Positions 45,071 to 53,253 of a stretch of 64,000 nt of DNA are shown piece after piece. Positions within the stretch are counted from its first letter, which is position 1. Every line of letters starts with the position of its first letter. The stretch spans positions 992,001 through 1,056,000 of the forward strand of contig JADJEE010000012.1 of the NCBI GenBank assembly GCA_016709225.1, written 5' to 3'. The notes beneath the pieces were generated by a model. The model was not told where the DNA came from, ran no database searches, and saw only the letters and a program-made list of their open reading frames with translations. A program made the translations under genes and the position numbers. The DNA comes from Deltaproteobacteria bacterium. Lineage in GTDB: Bacteria > Myxococcota_A > Polyangia > Nannocystales > Nannocystaceae.

Positions 45071-45373
45071 TCAGCCCTCGAGCAGCGTCACCGGCATCAT
45101 CACGACGTGGCGGGGCGCGACCAGACTGCGCACCACGGCGAGGATCTCCTTGGCGCGCGGCGCCGCCTCGAAGAACTCGAGCACGATCGACTTGCCCTCG
45201 ATGCTGGCCAACGAGTCCTTCTCCCGCGCGGTGTGACCGAGACCCGCACGCGCATCGAACACCGTCACGCCGCGAACGCCATGATCGTCGTGCAGGTGCT
45301 GCAGCAGCTGGTTGACCCTGGCCCGACGCTCGGTCAGGTACACACGGACCAGCAGTGCCTCGCGCTTGTCCAT
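45071..45373 (-). CDS. DUF190 family protein
   Basis: 100-residue protein related to the PII-like DUF190 family. ATG 45373 starts MDKREALLVRVYLTERRARV, the typical N-terminus, and the fold is supported by VNQLLQHLHDDHGVRGVTVF, IVLEFFEAAPRAKEILAVVR and a closing APRHVVMMPVTLL. In many bacteria DUF190 genes sit beside the fluoride channel gene crcB; none is seen here. The upstream side is now interrupted by the IS1182/MITE insertion. Confidence 0.85.
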   Translation of the reverse strand: MDKREALLVRVYLTERRARVNQLLQHLHDDHGVRGVTVFDARAGLGHTAREKDSLASIEGKSIVLEFFEAAPRAKEILAVVRSLVAPRHVVMMPVTLLEG

Positions 45374-45478
45374 GCGGGGCACATCGGCCGAGTCCGCCCC
45401 GGACTGAACCCGCGCCCACCATGGCGGGCGCGCCGGGGGGCGCCGCGTGAGCTTGCACCGCGCGGACCCGCGCGGCCC

Positions 45479-45482
45479 CTAG
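45479..45482. repeat. CTAG target duplication, left side of IS
   Basis: CTAG directly outside the left inverted repeat; matched by CTAG at 47135-47138. Confidence 0.7.
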
Positions 45483-47134
45483 AGAAGCGAACCGCTAAAG
45501 TCACGCGGCAAGTGCGGCCTGCAGCTCGATGAGGTTGGCGACGGCGGCGTGGCGCCGGAGGTCGAGCGTGTTCTTGCGGGCGCCCTTGTATCGCGCGCGG
45601 TCGCTCTGGAGGCCGCCGATGCGTGCGAGCCTGTGCTCGACGACGACTCGAGCGCGAAGATGCTGTCGTCCGTGCTCAGTCGCTCTGCGAGCCTCGAGTT
45701 TGCGATGCAGGCTCATGGGGGTGGATTCGGATCGCGCGACCAGCCTTGGCATCAGTGCATCGCGCTCGTAGGCGACAGCGATCGCAGGTCTCGGCACCGA
45801 AGTACGCGGTGGGAGTGTTGGCGGAGTACTCGGCCTGTTTGCCAGACGGACAAGTCACGAGTCGTCGGCGAAGGTCGATCTTGAAGGCGCTCTTGCCGAA
45901 GCGTCCATGCTTGTTCTGCTCGCGCCAGGGACGACAACGGACTTGCACACCGTCTCGATCGAGCGCGGCGATCTCGGGATGTGCAAGAAAGCCGCGGTCG
46001 ATGAAGAGCTCGTCGAGCTCGCCGTAGGGCGCTACTTGGTCAACGAGTGAGGGTACAGCCTCGCGTTCGGGTTGGTTGGCGGGTCGCGCTTCGGCTGCGA
46101 GCACGAGCGGCGCGTCGATCGAAGTCGCGATGTAGCGCTTGTAGCCGTTGAAGGCCTGTGAGCGGGTTTTTCGGCCGTGGCGCATCTCCGGGTCGCCGAC
46201 GGAGCAGACGCGGTCTTCAGCGACGCCCTTGCGGATCCGTACTCGTCTCGGTCGCTCGGGATCGGGCTCGGTATCTTGGTGGAGGACGCGCTCGAGCAGA
46301 ACCGCGGCCTGCTCGACCTCACGCTCCTTCATCGCGTCGGGAGCCCGGGCGCGTGCCCAGTCCAGCAGCGCTTGTGCTTCACCGACGAGTCGTTGCAGCG
46401 CTTCACTACGCTGGTCATGATCATCCCAGTCGATGTCCAGTGCAGCCTTGATGCTGCTGCCCTGCAGCAGCGTGAGCCTGGCTTCGGCGATGATCGTGTC
46501 CTCCTCGACCGCAGCGATCTTCGCAAGTGCACTGACGAGCTTACCCATCGCCTGTCCGATCAAGTTCCAGGTGTCAGCGACGCGGCCGCGACCTCGCAGC
46601 GGCGATGAGTCGAACGCGGCCTTGAGCTTCTGCCAACCGAAGCCGCCAGTCCTCTTCGCGAGCTCGACGGTGCGCTCGAGCAATCTGCGGTCGAGGTCGT
46701 GCGCGGCCATCCGCTCGCGGAAGCGCGGCAGACTACCCTGCCCGAACGGAGCCTTCTCTTCGCCAAGTAGCCCCAGCACGAGCTGCCAGCGCGGATTCAT
46801 CTCGGCTTCTTCGACCGCAGCGGCGTCGCTCGTCTGGGTGTACGCCTGCAACAGCACGACCATCGCCAGCAGCGCCGGCGGTACGGGCTCTTGACCGCGC
46901 GGCTCGTAAGCCCGAGCGAGCTCCTCTTGGAACTCCGGCGTGAACAGCTCGGCTCGGATCTCTCGCAGGAACACGAAGAAGCGGCTCGGCTTGCGCATGC
47001 GCGCCACCAGCCGCTGCTCCTCGGCGCTCAGCTTCGTAGGGACCTTCCACAGCATCGTGAGTGACCTCGCTCGCCAAACGAGATCACAGCGACACACCCT
47101 TGTCGATCCCCCTCGACCTTAGCGGATCGCCTCT
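45483..47134 (-). mobile_element. IS1182-family insertion sequence
   Basis: 1652-bp element. Left end agaagcgaaccgctaaagtc (45483-45502) and right end 47115-47134 are inverted repeats, 17 of 20 matching. CTAG flanks both ends as a 4-bp target duplication. It carries one transposase gene on the - strand whose final codons lie in the left repeat. Composition is a little less GC-rich than the host genes. The right CTAG is shared with a small fold-back element at 47139-47296. Confidence 0.88.
45501..47055 (-). pseudogene. IS1182-family transposase, frameshifted near its end
   Basis: DDE transposase of the IS1182 family. ATG 47055 starts MLWKVPTKLSAEEQRLVARM; family blocks include FFVFLREIRAELFTPEFQEE, FDSSPLRGRGRVADTWNLIG (first Asp), DELFIDRGFLAHPEI, and CPSGKQAEYSANTPTAYFGA with CDRCRLRARCTD. 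Reading then hits IHPHEPASQT and a stop at 45676, whereas the family's C-terminus (ARVVVEHRLARIGGLQ, RARYKGARKNTLDLRR) lies in the next frame down to 45501. The shift is at a run of five G (45717-45721; C on the coding strand); with four, the frame reads IHPMSLHRK and continues. It is therefore a one-base insertion, sequencing error or slippage site. The catalytic region lies upstream, so activity without the tail is uncertain. Confidence 0.85.
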
Positions 47135-47138
47135 CTAG
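47135..47138. repeat. CTAG shared between IS and MITE
   Basis: The 4-bp CTAG is both the right duplication of the IS and the left duplication of the fold-back element. Confidence 0.7.
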
Positions 47139-47296
47139 CAGCCCGTGGTGAAACTCCGTGGCGCGAGAACGCTGTCATCGGACCCCGTGGCAAGACGCGA
47201 GGGCGAAGGAATACCGGGCGTATTTCGAGCTCCGAGCAACGCCGCCAAGGGGTCCGAGGGCGGTGTTATCGCGTCGCGGAGTTTCACCACGGGCTG
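47139..47296. mobile_element. 158-bp fold-back MITE
   Basis: Perfect 20-bp terminal inverted repeats, cagcccgtggtgaaactccg (47139-47158) and its complement (47277-47296). Similarity continues inward imperfectly for about 40 more bases per arm, so the whole unit can fold as a hairpin. No coding capacity. CTAG at 47135-47138 and 47297-47300 is the expected target duplication. The tip sequence (cagcccgt..tgaaa) resembles IS1182-type ends but differs from those of the neighbouring IS, so a different transposase probably moved it. Confidence 0.8.
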
Positions 47297-47300
47297 CTAG
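47297..47300. repeat. CTAG right of MITE, containing the stop of the DUF1552 gene
   Basis: Third CTAG of the series. Its complement supplies the TAG stop codon of the - strand gene, so the insertion left the protein intact. Confidence 0.7.
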
Positions 47301-48715
47301 GCCAGGAGGTCGTCGAGCGGATCGGTCGACAGCGCCTCGCCGCCGCCGAAGCTGGTCGCGCTGGGGTCGTACGCGTGCAGGCACGCCAGCGCGATGTCGG
47401 AGATGTTGCCGGCCGTCGGTAGATCCGGGGTCGCGACGCCGTTGGGGTCGTCGGCATCGTTGGGCGTCGCCTGGTGGTGGTGCCCCGGGTACTTGAGGTG
47501 GCCGCCGCCGGTGCCGATGAGGATGACGGGCTGCCGCGAGATGCTGTGCAACCACCCCACCGAGCAGTCGCTGGTGGCGTAGACGATCGTGGAGTCGAGC
47601 AGGTTGGCGCCGCCGAAGTCCTCGGCATCGCGCAGCGCCTGCACGAAGTCGGCGAGCCGCGTCATCTCGTAGACCACGCTCTGGTGCAGCTGCTCGCGCG
47701 CGGCGAGGTTGTACTGCGCGTCGTGGCTGAGCAGGTGCTTGGTCGCCGAGACGCCGATCTCCGTGTACGGCGTCTCGCCGGCGAGGCCGAGGAAGGTCAC
47801 CGACGCCACCCGCGTGATGTCGCAGCGCAGGGCGTAGGTCAGCAGCTCGGCCATCAAGTGGGTCACCGGCGTGATGAGCTCCGATCCGACCGGCTCCTCG
47901 TTCTCCTCGTTGGGCTCCTCGGGCATGATGCACGGCGGCGGGAGGGCCTGCAGCTTGTGCTCGAGCTCGTCGACACCCTGCAGGTGCGCGTCGAGGCGCT
48001 GCCGGTCCTGGGTGCCGAGTCGCCCACGCAGCGCCTCGCTCTGCGCCCGCACGGCGTCGACCATGAGGGCGCGGACCTGACGATCGTCCTGCGGCGCGTC
48101 GGGCCCGGGGAAGATGCCGAACAGCGATGCCCACACCTGCTTGGGGCTCGACAGCGGCGGCAGGGCAGTCAACGCGCCGGGCTCGCCACGGAACGAGATC
48201 GCGGTGCCGAGCGAACCCGAGCCAGCGAAGGTGTTCGCCTTCGAGACCGCGACTTGCATCGATCGAACCGGCGTGTCGCCACCGATCGCATCGGCGACCA
48301 GCTGGTCGATGGAGGGCCCGCCAGCGTCGTAGCCGGCGCCCGCGAGCACGTACGGATGGCCGGTGAGCGCGGTGACGCCTTCGACGTGGCCGCCGATGTA
48401 CGAGCCGACCTGGCCGAGGTTGTGGAAGCCGGTGCAGACGTTGACGTAGTCTTTGACCCCGGCCAGCGGCTCGAGCTGCTCGCTCAGGCTCCAATTGGCA
48501 CCGACCTGATCGGGCTCGAAGCGATCGAGCAGGACCCCGTTGGCGGTCAGCCACGACACGAAACGACGCGGCGGCGCGCTGCCGTCGGCCAGCGCCTCGC
48601 CGTGGGCGTCGAACATGGCCTCCAGCAGCGGCAGGCCCATGACCACGCCGGCTCCGCCGATGGTCCCGCGCAGCATGGTGCGGCGCGACATGATGGATTT
48701 TCGCAGCAGATGCAT
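47297..48715 (-). CDS. DUF1552 family protein, second copy
   Basis: 472-residue paralogue of the gene at 24451-25806. The N-terminus MSRRTMLRGTIGGAGVVMGL is a twin-arginine-like signal (ATG 48715 used; ATG 48691 at the MSRR is an alternative). Core motifs: RRFVSWLTANGVLLDRFEPD, VKDYVNVCTGFHNLGQVGSY, GPSIDQLVADAIGGDTPVRS, LDSTIVYATSDCSVGWLHS and HLKYPGHHHQATPNDADD. A Glu-rich insert with one Cys (PPCIMPEEPNEENEEP) lies mid-protein. It follows the DUF1592 gene by 9 bp. The stop TAG lies in the CTAG that bounds the MITE, so transcription now ends in mobile DNA. Confidence 0.88.
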   Translation of the reverse strand: MHLLRKSIMSRRTMLRGTIGGAGVVMGLPLLEAMFDAHGEALADGSAPPRRFVSWLTANGVLLDRFEPDQVGANWSLSEQLEPLAGVKDYVNVCTGFHNLGQVGSYIGGHVEGVTALTGHPYVLAGAGYDAGGPSIDQLVADAIGGDTPVRSMQVAVSKANTFAGSGSLGTAISFRGEPGALTALPPLSSPKQVWASLFGIFPGPDAPQDDRQVRALMVDAVRAQSEALRGRLGTQDRQRLDAHLQGVDELEHKLQALPPPCIMPEEPNEENEEPVGSELITPVTHLMAELLTYALRCDITRVASVTFLGLAGETPYTEIGVSATKHLLSHDAQYNLAAREQLHQSVVYEMTRLADFVQALRDAEDFGGANLLDSTIVYATSDCSVGWLHSISRQPVILIGTGGGHLKYPGHHHQATPNDADDPNGVATPDLPTAGNISDIALACLHAYDPSATSFGGGEALSTDPLDDLLA

Positions 48716-48724
48716 TGGAACCTC

Positions 48725-50455
48725 CTACTGCGCCTCGGTGACCTGCTGGAACGCAGGGTTGGCGACCAAGTCGATCATGAGCGCGCGCAGGTCGTGCGAC
48801 CCGGCTTCGAAGTTCGCGCTGAGATAGGCCAACGCGTCCGCGGTGCCTTCGTCTTCGACGCGACCGATGGCGTGACGGTAGAGGTTCCGCACCAGGCACG
48901 GTGACAGCCGCGGATCGTCGCGCACCAGCGCAGCCAAGCCCACGGCGTCGGCGAACGTGCCGAGGTCCTCGACCTCGCCCGAGGCGTCGATCGGGAAGCC
49001 GTTGTCGAGGTCGCGCCGCACGCCCGAGGCGTCGAAGAACTCGAACGCGAACCCCACCGGGTCGGTCTGCGCGTGGCAACCGACGCAGGGCCCTCCCTGC
49101 TCGATGTGCCCCTCCATGCGCGCCCGCAGCGTGGTCGGCTCGGTCGGCTCCGGCAGCGTGGTGTCGACGTCGCCGGGCGGCGGCGGCACGTCGTTGCAGA
49201 GCAATGTGCGCTGCACGAACAAGCCGCGCCGCGTGGGCGAGTTGCGATCGTGGTGCGAAGCGCTGGCCAACAACGCCGGCTGCGTCAGCACACCCATGCG
49301 CCCCTGCCCCGCCGGCAGATCGACGCGGTGGAAGCTACCGTCGGACGGCACCTCGAGCCCGTACAACGGCGCGAGCGCGGCGTCGACAAAGGTGTGATCG
49401 GCGTCGAACAGGCGCAGCAGATCGTGATCGCCGTCGGGGTCGAACACCACCTCGTCGACCAGCCGCAGCGTCTCCTGCCGCATCGACGCGGCGACCGTGG
49501 GCGTGAACAGCGGGAACAGCTCGGGGTCCTTCGACTTGGTGACGACATCGCGCGTGCGCAGCAGCTCGTCGAAGAAGCGCCCCACCGAGCTACGCGCGTC
49601 GGGATGGACGACCATCTGCTGCGCCAGCTCGCGCGGTGCGTCGGCGCCATCGAGCTCACCGGCGTCGATGCGCGCGAAGGTCGAGGCGTCGGGGGCTCGG
49701 CCCAGCACGAACAACGCCGCGCGGGTCACCCACTCGTCGGTCGTCAGCCAGCGCTTGCCGTCGTCACGCGGCTCACCGAGCTCCACCGCGTAGAGGAACG
49801 CAGGCGCGACCAGCATCGCGGCGACCTCGTACTGGAGGCCGACCTCGAAGCTGTCGCCGTTCTTCGAGCGCGCCAGTCGAGCGATGTCGACCAAGCGGTC
49901 GAGCTCGCCGGCGTCGATCGGCCGGCGCCACAGCACGCGGCCCAGCTGCTCCGCGACCGCGACGTAGCAGCCCTCGTCCTTGGGTCCATCGACGACACAG
50001 GGCGCCACCGCGGCGATCGATTCCGGCGCCGCGGCGGCTGCGGCCCCAACGGCGATCGCCGAACGCTCGTACTGCTCGACCGCGGCGGGCGACAGCGGCA
50101 GCGTGGCGACGCCGATCGAATCGAAGCCCTGCAGCGGCAGGTCTGGGGGCGGCACCGCGGCCGACCCCGCCGGGGGTCCGAGCACGGCCGCAATCGTCTT
50201 CACGTACTGATCGGCCCGCAGGCGACGGATACCGGCGGGCGCCGCGTCCACCTCGGGCGGCTGCGGTTCACCACCCGAGCTGTCGCTCGATCCGCCAGGC
50301 TCTGTGGTGCCCTCGGAGGTGCCGGTGCCGGTCGAGGTGCCGGCGCCGGTGCTGCCACCGTCCGCACCGTCGTCGACGGACGCAGCGTCGTCACGGCAAC
50401 CCGCGAGCGCCAAGGCCACCACAAGCACGTGCCATGATCTCGAACGCTGGCCCAT
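48725..50455 (-). CDS. DUF1592-type lipoprotein, second copy
   Basis: 576-residue paralogue of the gene at 22703-24454. ATG 50455 gives a signal with the lipobox LALAGC and a Gly/Thr/Ser linker. Blocks in order: IRRLRADQYVKTIAAVLGPP, VAEQLGRVLWRRPIDAGELD, VTRAALFVLGRAPDASTFAR, TRRGLFVQRTLLCNDVPPPP and PCVGCHAQTDPVGFAFEFFD; CVGCH is a CxxCH motif. Divergence from the first copy is large apart from these blocks, so the duplication is old or each pair was acquired separately. Function unestablished. Confidence 0.87.
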   Translation of the reverse strand: MGQRSRSWHVLVVALALAGCRDDAASVDDGADGGSTGAGTSTGTGTSEGTTEPGGSSDSSGGEPQPPEVDAAPAGIRRLRADQYVKTIAAVLGPPAGSAAVPPPDLPLQGFDSIGVATLPLSPAAVEQYERSAIAVGAAAAAAPESIAAVAPCVVDGPKDEGCYVAVAEQLGRVLWRRPIDAGELDRLVDIARLARSKNGDSFEVGLQYEVAAMLVAPAFLYAVELGEPRDDGKRWLTTDEWVTRAALFVLGRAPDASTFARIDAGELDGADAPRELAQQMVVHPDARSSVGRFFDELLRTRDVVTKSKDPELFPLFTPTVAASMRQETLRLVDEVVFDPDGDHDLLRLFDADHTFVDAALAPLYGLEVPSDGSFHRVDLPAGQGRMGVLTQPALLASASHHDRNSPTRRGLFVQRTLLCNDVPPPPGDVDTTLPEPTEPTTLRARMEGHIEQGGPCVGCHAQTDPVGFAFEFFDASGVRRDLDNGFPIDASGEVEDLGTFADAVGLAALVRDDPRLSPCLVRNLYRHAIGRVEDEGTADALAYLSANFEAGSHDLRALMIDLVANPAFQQVTEAQ

Positions 50456-50596
50456 CGCGACCCCGGGAGCCCAAGAGACGGCTCAACCCAGGGTAATGGT
50501 GCGTTGGGGCACTTTCCATCGCCGACGCCACCCAAGAAGTGCACGACCGGCCCCGCGCAGACGCTTGCGCAGGGGTGCCGCTGCTACCATCGGCCC

Positions 50597-51247
50597 GTGG
50601 TTGTCCATCGGATCGCATGGCGCTTGCTGCTGCCGACCTCGCTGCTGGCCGTGGTGGCGCTCCCGGCCGCACCGGGTTGCTTTGGCCAGGACTGCGTCGC
50701 CAAGGACGACGTCGTGCCCGAGGGCGACGTCGTGACGATCGTGCTGCGCAACACCACTGGCGCGGTGCTGTTCGTCGACGCCGGCGAGGGCTGTTCGTCG
50801 ACCCCGTTCGAGCTCACCCACGACGGCAAGGCCGCCAAGTGGAACCGGGGTGTCTGCGACTTCTCCTGCGAGGACGTGATCGCGGGCGACTGTGCCTGCG
50901 CGGCCGACTGCGCCCCCGGTTCGTTGGTGCGGATCGAGCCCGGCGCCAGCCACTCGATCAGCTGGGATCGCTCGATCTACGCCGTCGAAGATCTCTCCCT
51001 CGAGTGCCCCGCCGAGGGCTGCCCGACCCAGTGCAGCCGCCGCGCGGTCGCGGGCGACGGCAGCTACACCCTCACCGCGGTGGCTGGCACCGCATGCGAT
51101 CCCGACTCGGGCACATGCACGTGCAGCGACGGGCAGGACGCGTGCACGCTTCCGGCACGCCTCGACGGCGAGCCGACGATCACCACCAGCGTCACGTTCG
51201 CGCTGCCCGACGATGCCGGTGGCAGCGTCGAGCTCGCGCTGCAATGA
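50597..51247 (+). CDS. Cys-rich lipoprotein, unknown function
   Basis: 216-residue lipoprotein starting at GTG 50597; the signal VVVHRIAWRLLLPTSLLAVV ends in the lipobox-like APGC. The frame is open to ATG 50504, but that leader is not signal-like. The mature part has about 14 cysteines in closely spaced pairs (VCDFSCEDVIAGDCACAADC, LECPAEGCPTQCSRR, CDPDSGTCTCSDGQDACTLP) and beta-rich flanks (VVTIVLRNTTGAVLFVDAGE). Disulfide-rich surface protein; family not recognised. Confidence 0.7.
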   Translation: MVVHRIAWRLLLPTSLLAVVALPAAPGCFGQDCVAKDDVVPEGDVVTIVLRNTTGAVLFVDAGEGCSSTPFELTHDGKAAKWNRGVCDFSCEDVIAGDCACAADCAPGSLVRIEPGASHSISWDRSIYAVEDLSLECPAEGCPTQCSRRAVAGDGSYTLTAVAGTACDPDSGTCTCSDGQDACTLPARLDGEPTITTSVTFALPDDAGGSVELALQ

Positions 51248-51331
51248 AACCGCGGCGACCCCGACGCGCGTGAATCGTCGGGGCCGCCGCCTCGGAAGCC
51301 GGCGCGGCGCATCACCGCGCCGCGTCGTCGC

Positions 51332-51863
51332 TCACACGAAACACTCGGGGTACTCGCTGGCGCAGTGTTCCTCGGTCCACGCCTCGGCCTCGCAGTGGGC
51401 CAACGCCTCGTCGCAGTTGGTACCGCCACCCTCGGCGCCACCACCCTCGGCGCCACCACCCTCGGCGCCACCGAAGCAATCGGGGTACTCACCCGCGCAC
51501 TGCTCCTCGCTCCAGCCTTCGGCCTCGCAGTGGGCCGCGGCCTCGTCGCAGTTGGTACCGCCACCCTCGGCGCCGCCACCTTCGGCGCCGCCACCTTCGG
51601 CACCGCCGAAGCAGTCGGGGTACTCCGCCGCGCACTGCTCCTCGCTCCAACCTTCGGCTTCGCAGTGGGCGGCCGCCTCGTCACAGTTCACGCCGCCGCC
51701 CTCTTCACCGCCGCCCTCTTCGCCGCCGCCTTCTTCGCCGCCGCCCTCTTCACCGCCGCCCTCTTCGCCGCCGCCTTCTTCGCCGCCGCCCTCTTCACCG
51801 CCGCCCGCTTCACCGCCGCCCTCTTCGCCGCCGCCCTCTTCGCCGCCGCCCTCTTCGCCGCTG
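51332..51863 (-). repeat. Nested coding repeats: 135-bp x3 and 15-bp x about 11
   Basis: Three 135-bp units (phase points near 51342, 51477, 51612) encode the Cys modules with their Gly spacers. From about 51699 to 51863, 15-bp units of ttcaccgccgccctc type encode EEGGG. Confidence 0.88.
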
Positions 51864-52006
51864 CAGCCCTCGCCTTCGTGCTCGCCCTCGGAGGCCGACT
51901 CGCCCTCGCGATCGGAGTTGGAGTCGTTGGTCACGTCGCAGCCGTAGAGGAACAACGGCGCGAGAACGAGGGTGCGGACGCTACGATGAAGCAGGGTGCG
52001 AAGCAT
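51332..52006 (-). CDS. Repeat-built Glu/Gly and Cys-module lipoprotein
   Basis: 224-residue lipoprotein. ATG 52006 gives a signal ending LYGC. The mature chain has an acidic start, about eleven EEGGG pentads, then three copies of a 45-residue unit: a four-Cys module (NCDEAAAHCEAEGWSEEQC and then EYPDCF) joined by AEGGG spacers. The last copy diverges (EALAHCEAEAWTEEHC). The module may be a small disulfide-bonded helix pair. Function is unknown; a low-complexity cell-surface or matrix protein is inferred. Confidence 0.75.
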   Translation of the reverse strand: MLRTLLHRSVRTLVLAPLFLYGCDVTNDSNSDREGESASEGEHEGEGCSGEEGGGEEGGGEEGGGEAGGGEEGGGEEGGGEEGGGEEGGGEEGGGEEGGGEEGGGVNCDEAAAHCEAEGWSEEQCAAEYPDCFGGAEGGGAEGGGAEGGGTNCDEAAAHCEAEGWSEEQCAGEYPDCFGGAEGGGAEGGGAEGGGTNCDEALAHCEAEAWTEEHCASEYPECFV

Positions 52007-52317
52007 GGTGATGATCTCCCGGTCGATGTGTCGTGATGGACGGCCAGGCATTCGACGCGTGCTCGGTCTCTCCCCCCCGGGAAGTCCTCGAGCGCGTCGA
52101 ATGCCCGCCGCACGCCATGAGGCACGCGAGCGCGGTCGCGATTACAGCGGCCCCGAACAATTTTCGGGCGGCCGGCCCGTCGCGCTCGAAGGCCAGGCCA
52201 TGGACACTTGTCCAAGGGGCGTGGCGAGGTCCCACGCCGAGGCCGCGATCGCTGCGCTGGCGCGGGCAATCCGGCCCGCCGCCGCGCCTGGCACGGATGC
52301 TGCGAGTACCCGAGGTC
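52007..52317. other. Divergent intergenic region
   Basis: 311 bp between two divergently transcribed lipoprotein genes; no gene is supported. It contains the near-palindrome at 52198-52217. Confidence 0.5.
52198..52217. promoter_or_regulatory. Near-palindrome, candidate operator
   Basis: tggaca-ct-tgtcca is a perfect 14-bp dyad (52201-52214), extended by cc..gg across one mismatch. It lies about 100 bp upstream of the lipoprotein gene at 52318. Confidence 0.35.
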
Positions 52318-53145
52318 ATGCGTCACACCAAGCTGTCACTGTCCGCCATCGCGCTCGCCTCGGTCGTCGCCGGCGCGGGCGGCTGCGAGTTCGAGCAGGC
52401 CTCCGCCGCCGAGATGCGGATGGCGGTCGACGAGTCGGTCGCCACGGGCGAGGCCTCCAACCTCGAGGACGACATCTTCGAGATCACGACTGACTTCACC
52501 ATTGGCCAGGGCCTCGCCGATGCGGCCGCGCACATCCGCGGCGTGCTCGAGAGCCAGATGCCGTGTTCGACGATCTCTGCCCCCGACGCGGAGACCCTCG
52601 TGGTCGACTTCGGCACGCTCGACGACGCGTGCAGCTACGAGGGCCGCACCTACGCGGGGGTCGTCACGCTGCACTTCTCCCACGACGACGCGTCGGTCAC
52701 CGTCGAGCACGGGTACGACGGTCTCACCAATGGTCGCGCGACCCTCGACGGCACCGCCACCGTCACGTGGACGCCGGCCGAGGACGGCGGCGTGACGCGG
52801 CACATCGTCAGCAGCCTCGATCACACCGGCCCACGCGGCAGCTTCCACAGCGACGCCGATCGTACGCAGCACTTTGGTGCGGACCGTGGCGCGGGCGTGT
52901 TCTCGGTCGAGGGCACGCGCACCTGGGAAGGCCCGCGCGGCCAGACCCACGCCGAGTGGACGGCGACCATCGATCTCGACTTCGCGGTACCGGTCGACGG
53001 CTCGGCCGTGATCGACACGCCCAAGGGCCACGAACTCACGCTCGGGTTCGCGCAGATCGACGACGACACCGTCGAGGTGACGGTCAGCGGCGGACGGCGC
53101 GATCGCGTGTTCCGGGTGACCCAGGCCGGCAGCGTCGACGGCTGA
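52318..53145 (+). CDS. Lipoprotein of unknown function
   Basis: 275 residues; ATG 52318 is preceded by GAGG and gives a signal ending in the lipobox GAGGC. The mature protein appears all-beta with repeated strands (EDDIFEITTDFTIGQGLADA, TLVVDFGTLDDACSYEGRTY, VVTLHFSHDDASVTVEHGYD, VDGSAVIDTPKGHELTLGFA); only two further Cys are present. Family not recognised. The frame is open upstream to 52033, but the leader lacks signal character. Confidence 0.72.
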   Translation: MRHTKLSLSAIALASVVAGAGGCEFEQASAAEMRMAVDESVATGEASNLEDDIFEITTDFTIGQGLADAAAHIRGVLESQMPCSTISAPDAETLVVDFGTLDDACSYEGRTYAGVVTLHFSHDDASVTVEHGYDGLTNGRATLDGTATVTWTPAEDGGVTRHIVSSLDHTGPRGSFHSDADRTQHFGADRGAGVFSVEGTRTWEGPRGQTHAEWTATIDLDFAVPVDGSAVIDTPKGHELTLGFAQIDDDTVEVTVSGGRRDRVFRVTQAGSVDG

Positions 53146-53253
53146 ACCTCCTCGATGGGCTGAGCGCGGGGGCGGCCGCGGTCCCCGGGCGCGGGGCACC
53201 GTCACACACGCACCGGTGATCGTCGGTCCCCTTGGGCAACGACGATGTCGGCT

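Noticed and set aside
52033..52317. N-terminal extension of the lipoprotein at 52318
   Set aside because: The leader lacks signal features, whereas ATG 52318 has a Shine-Dalgarno and a lipobox at the right distance.
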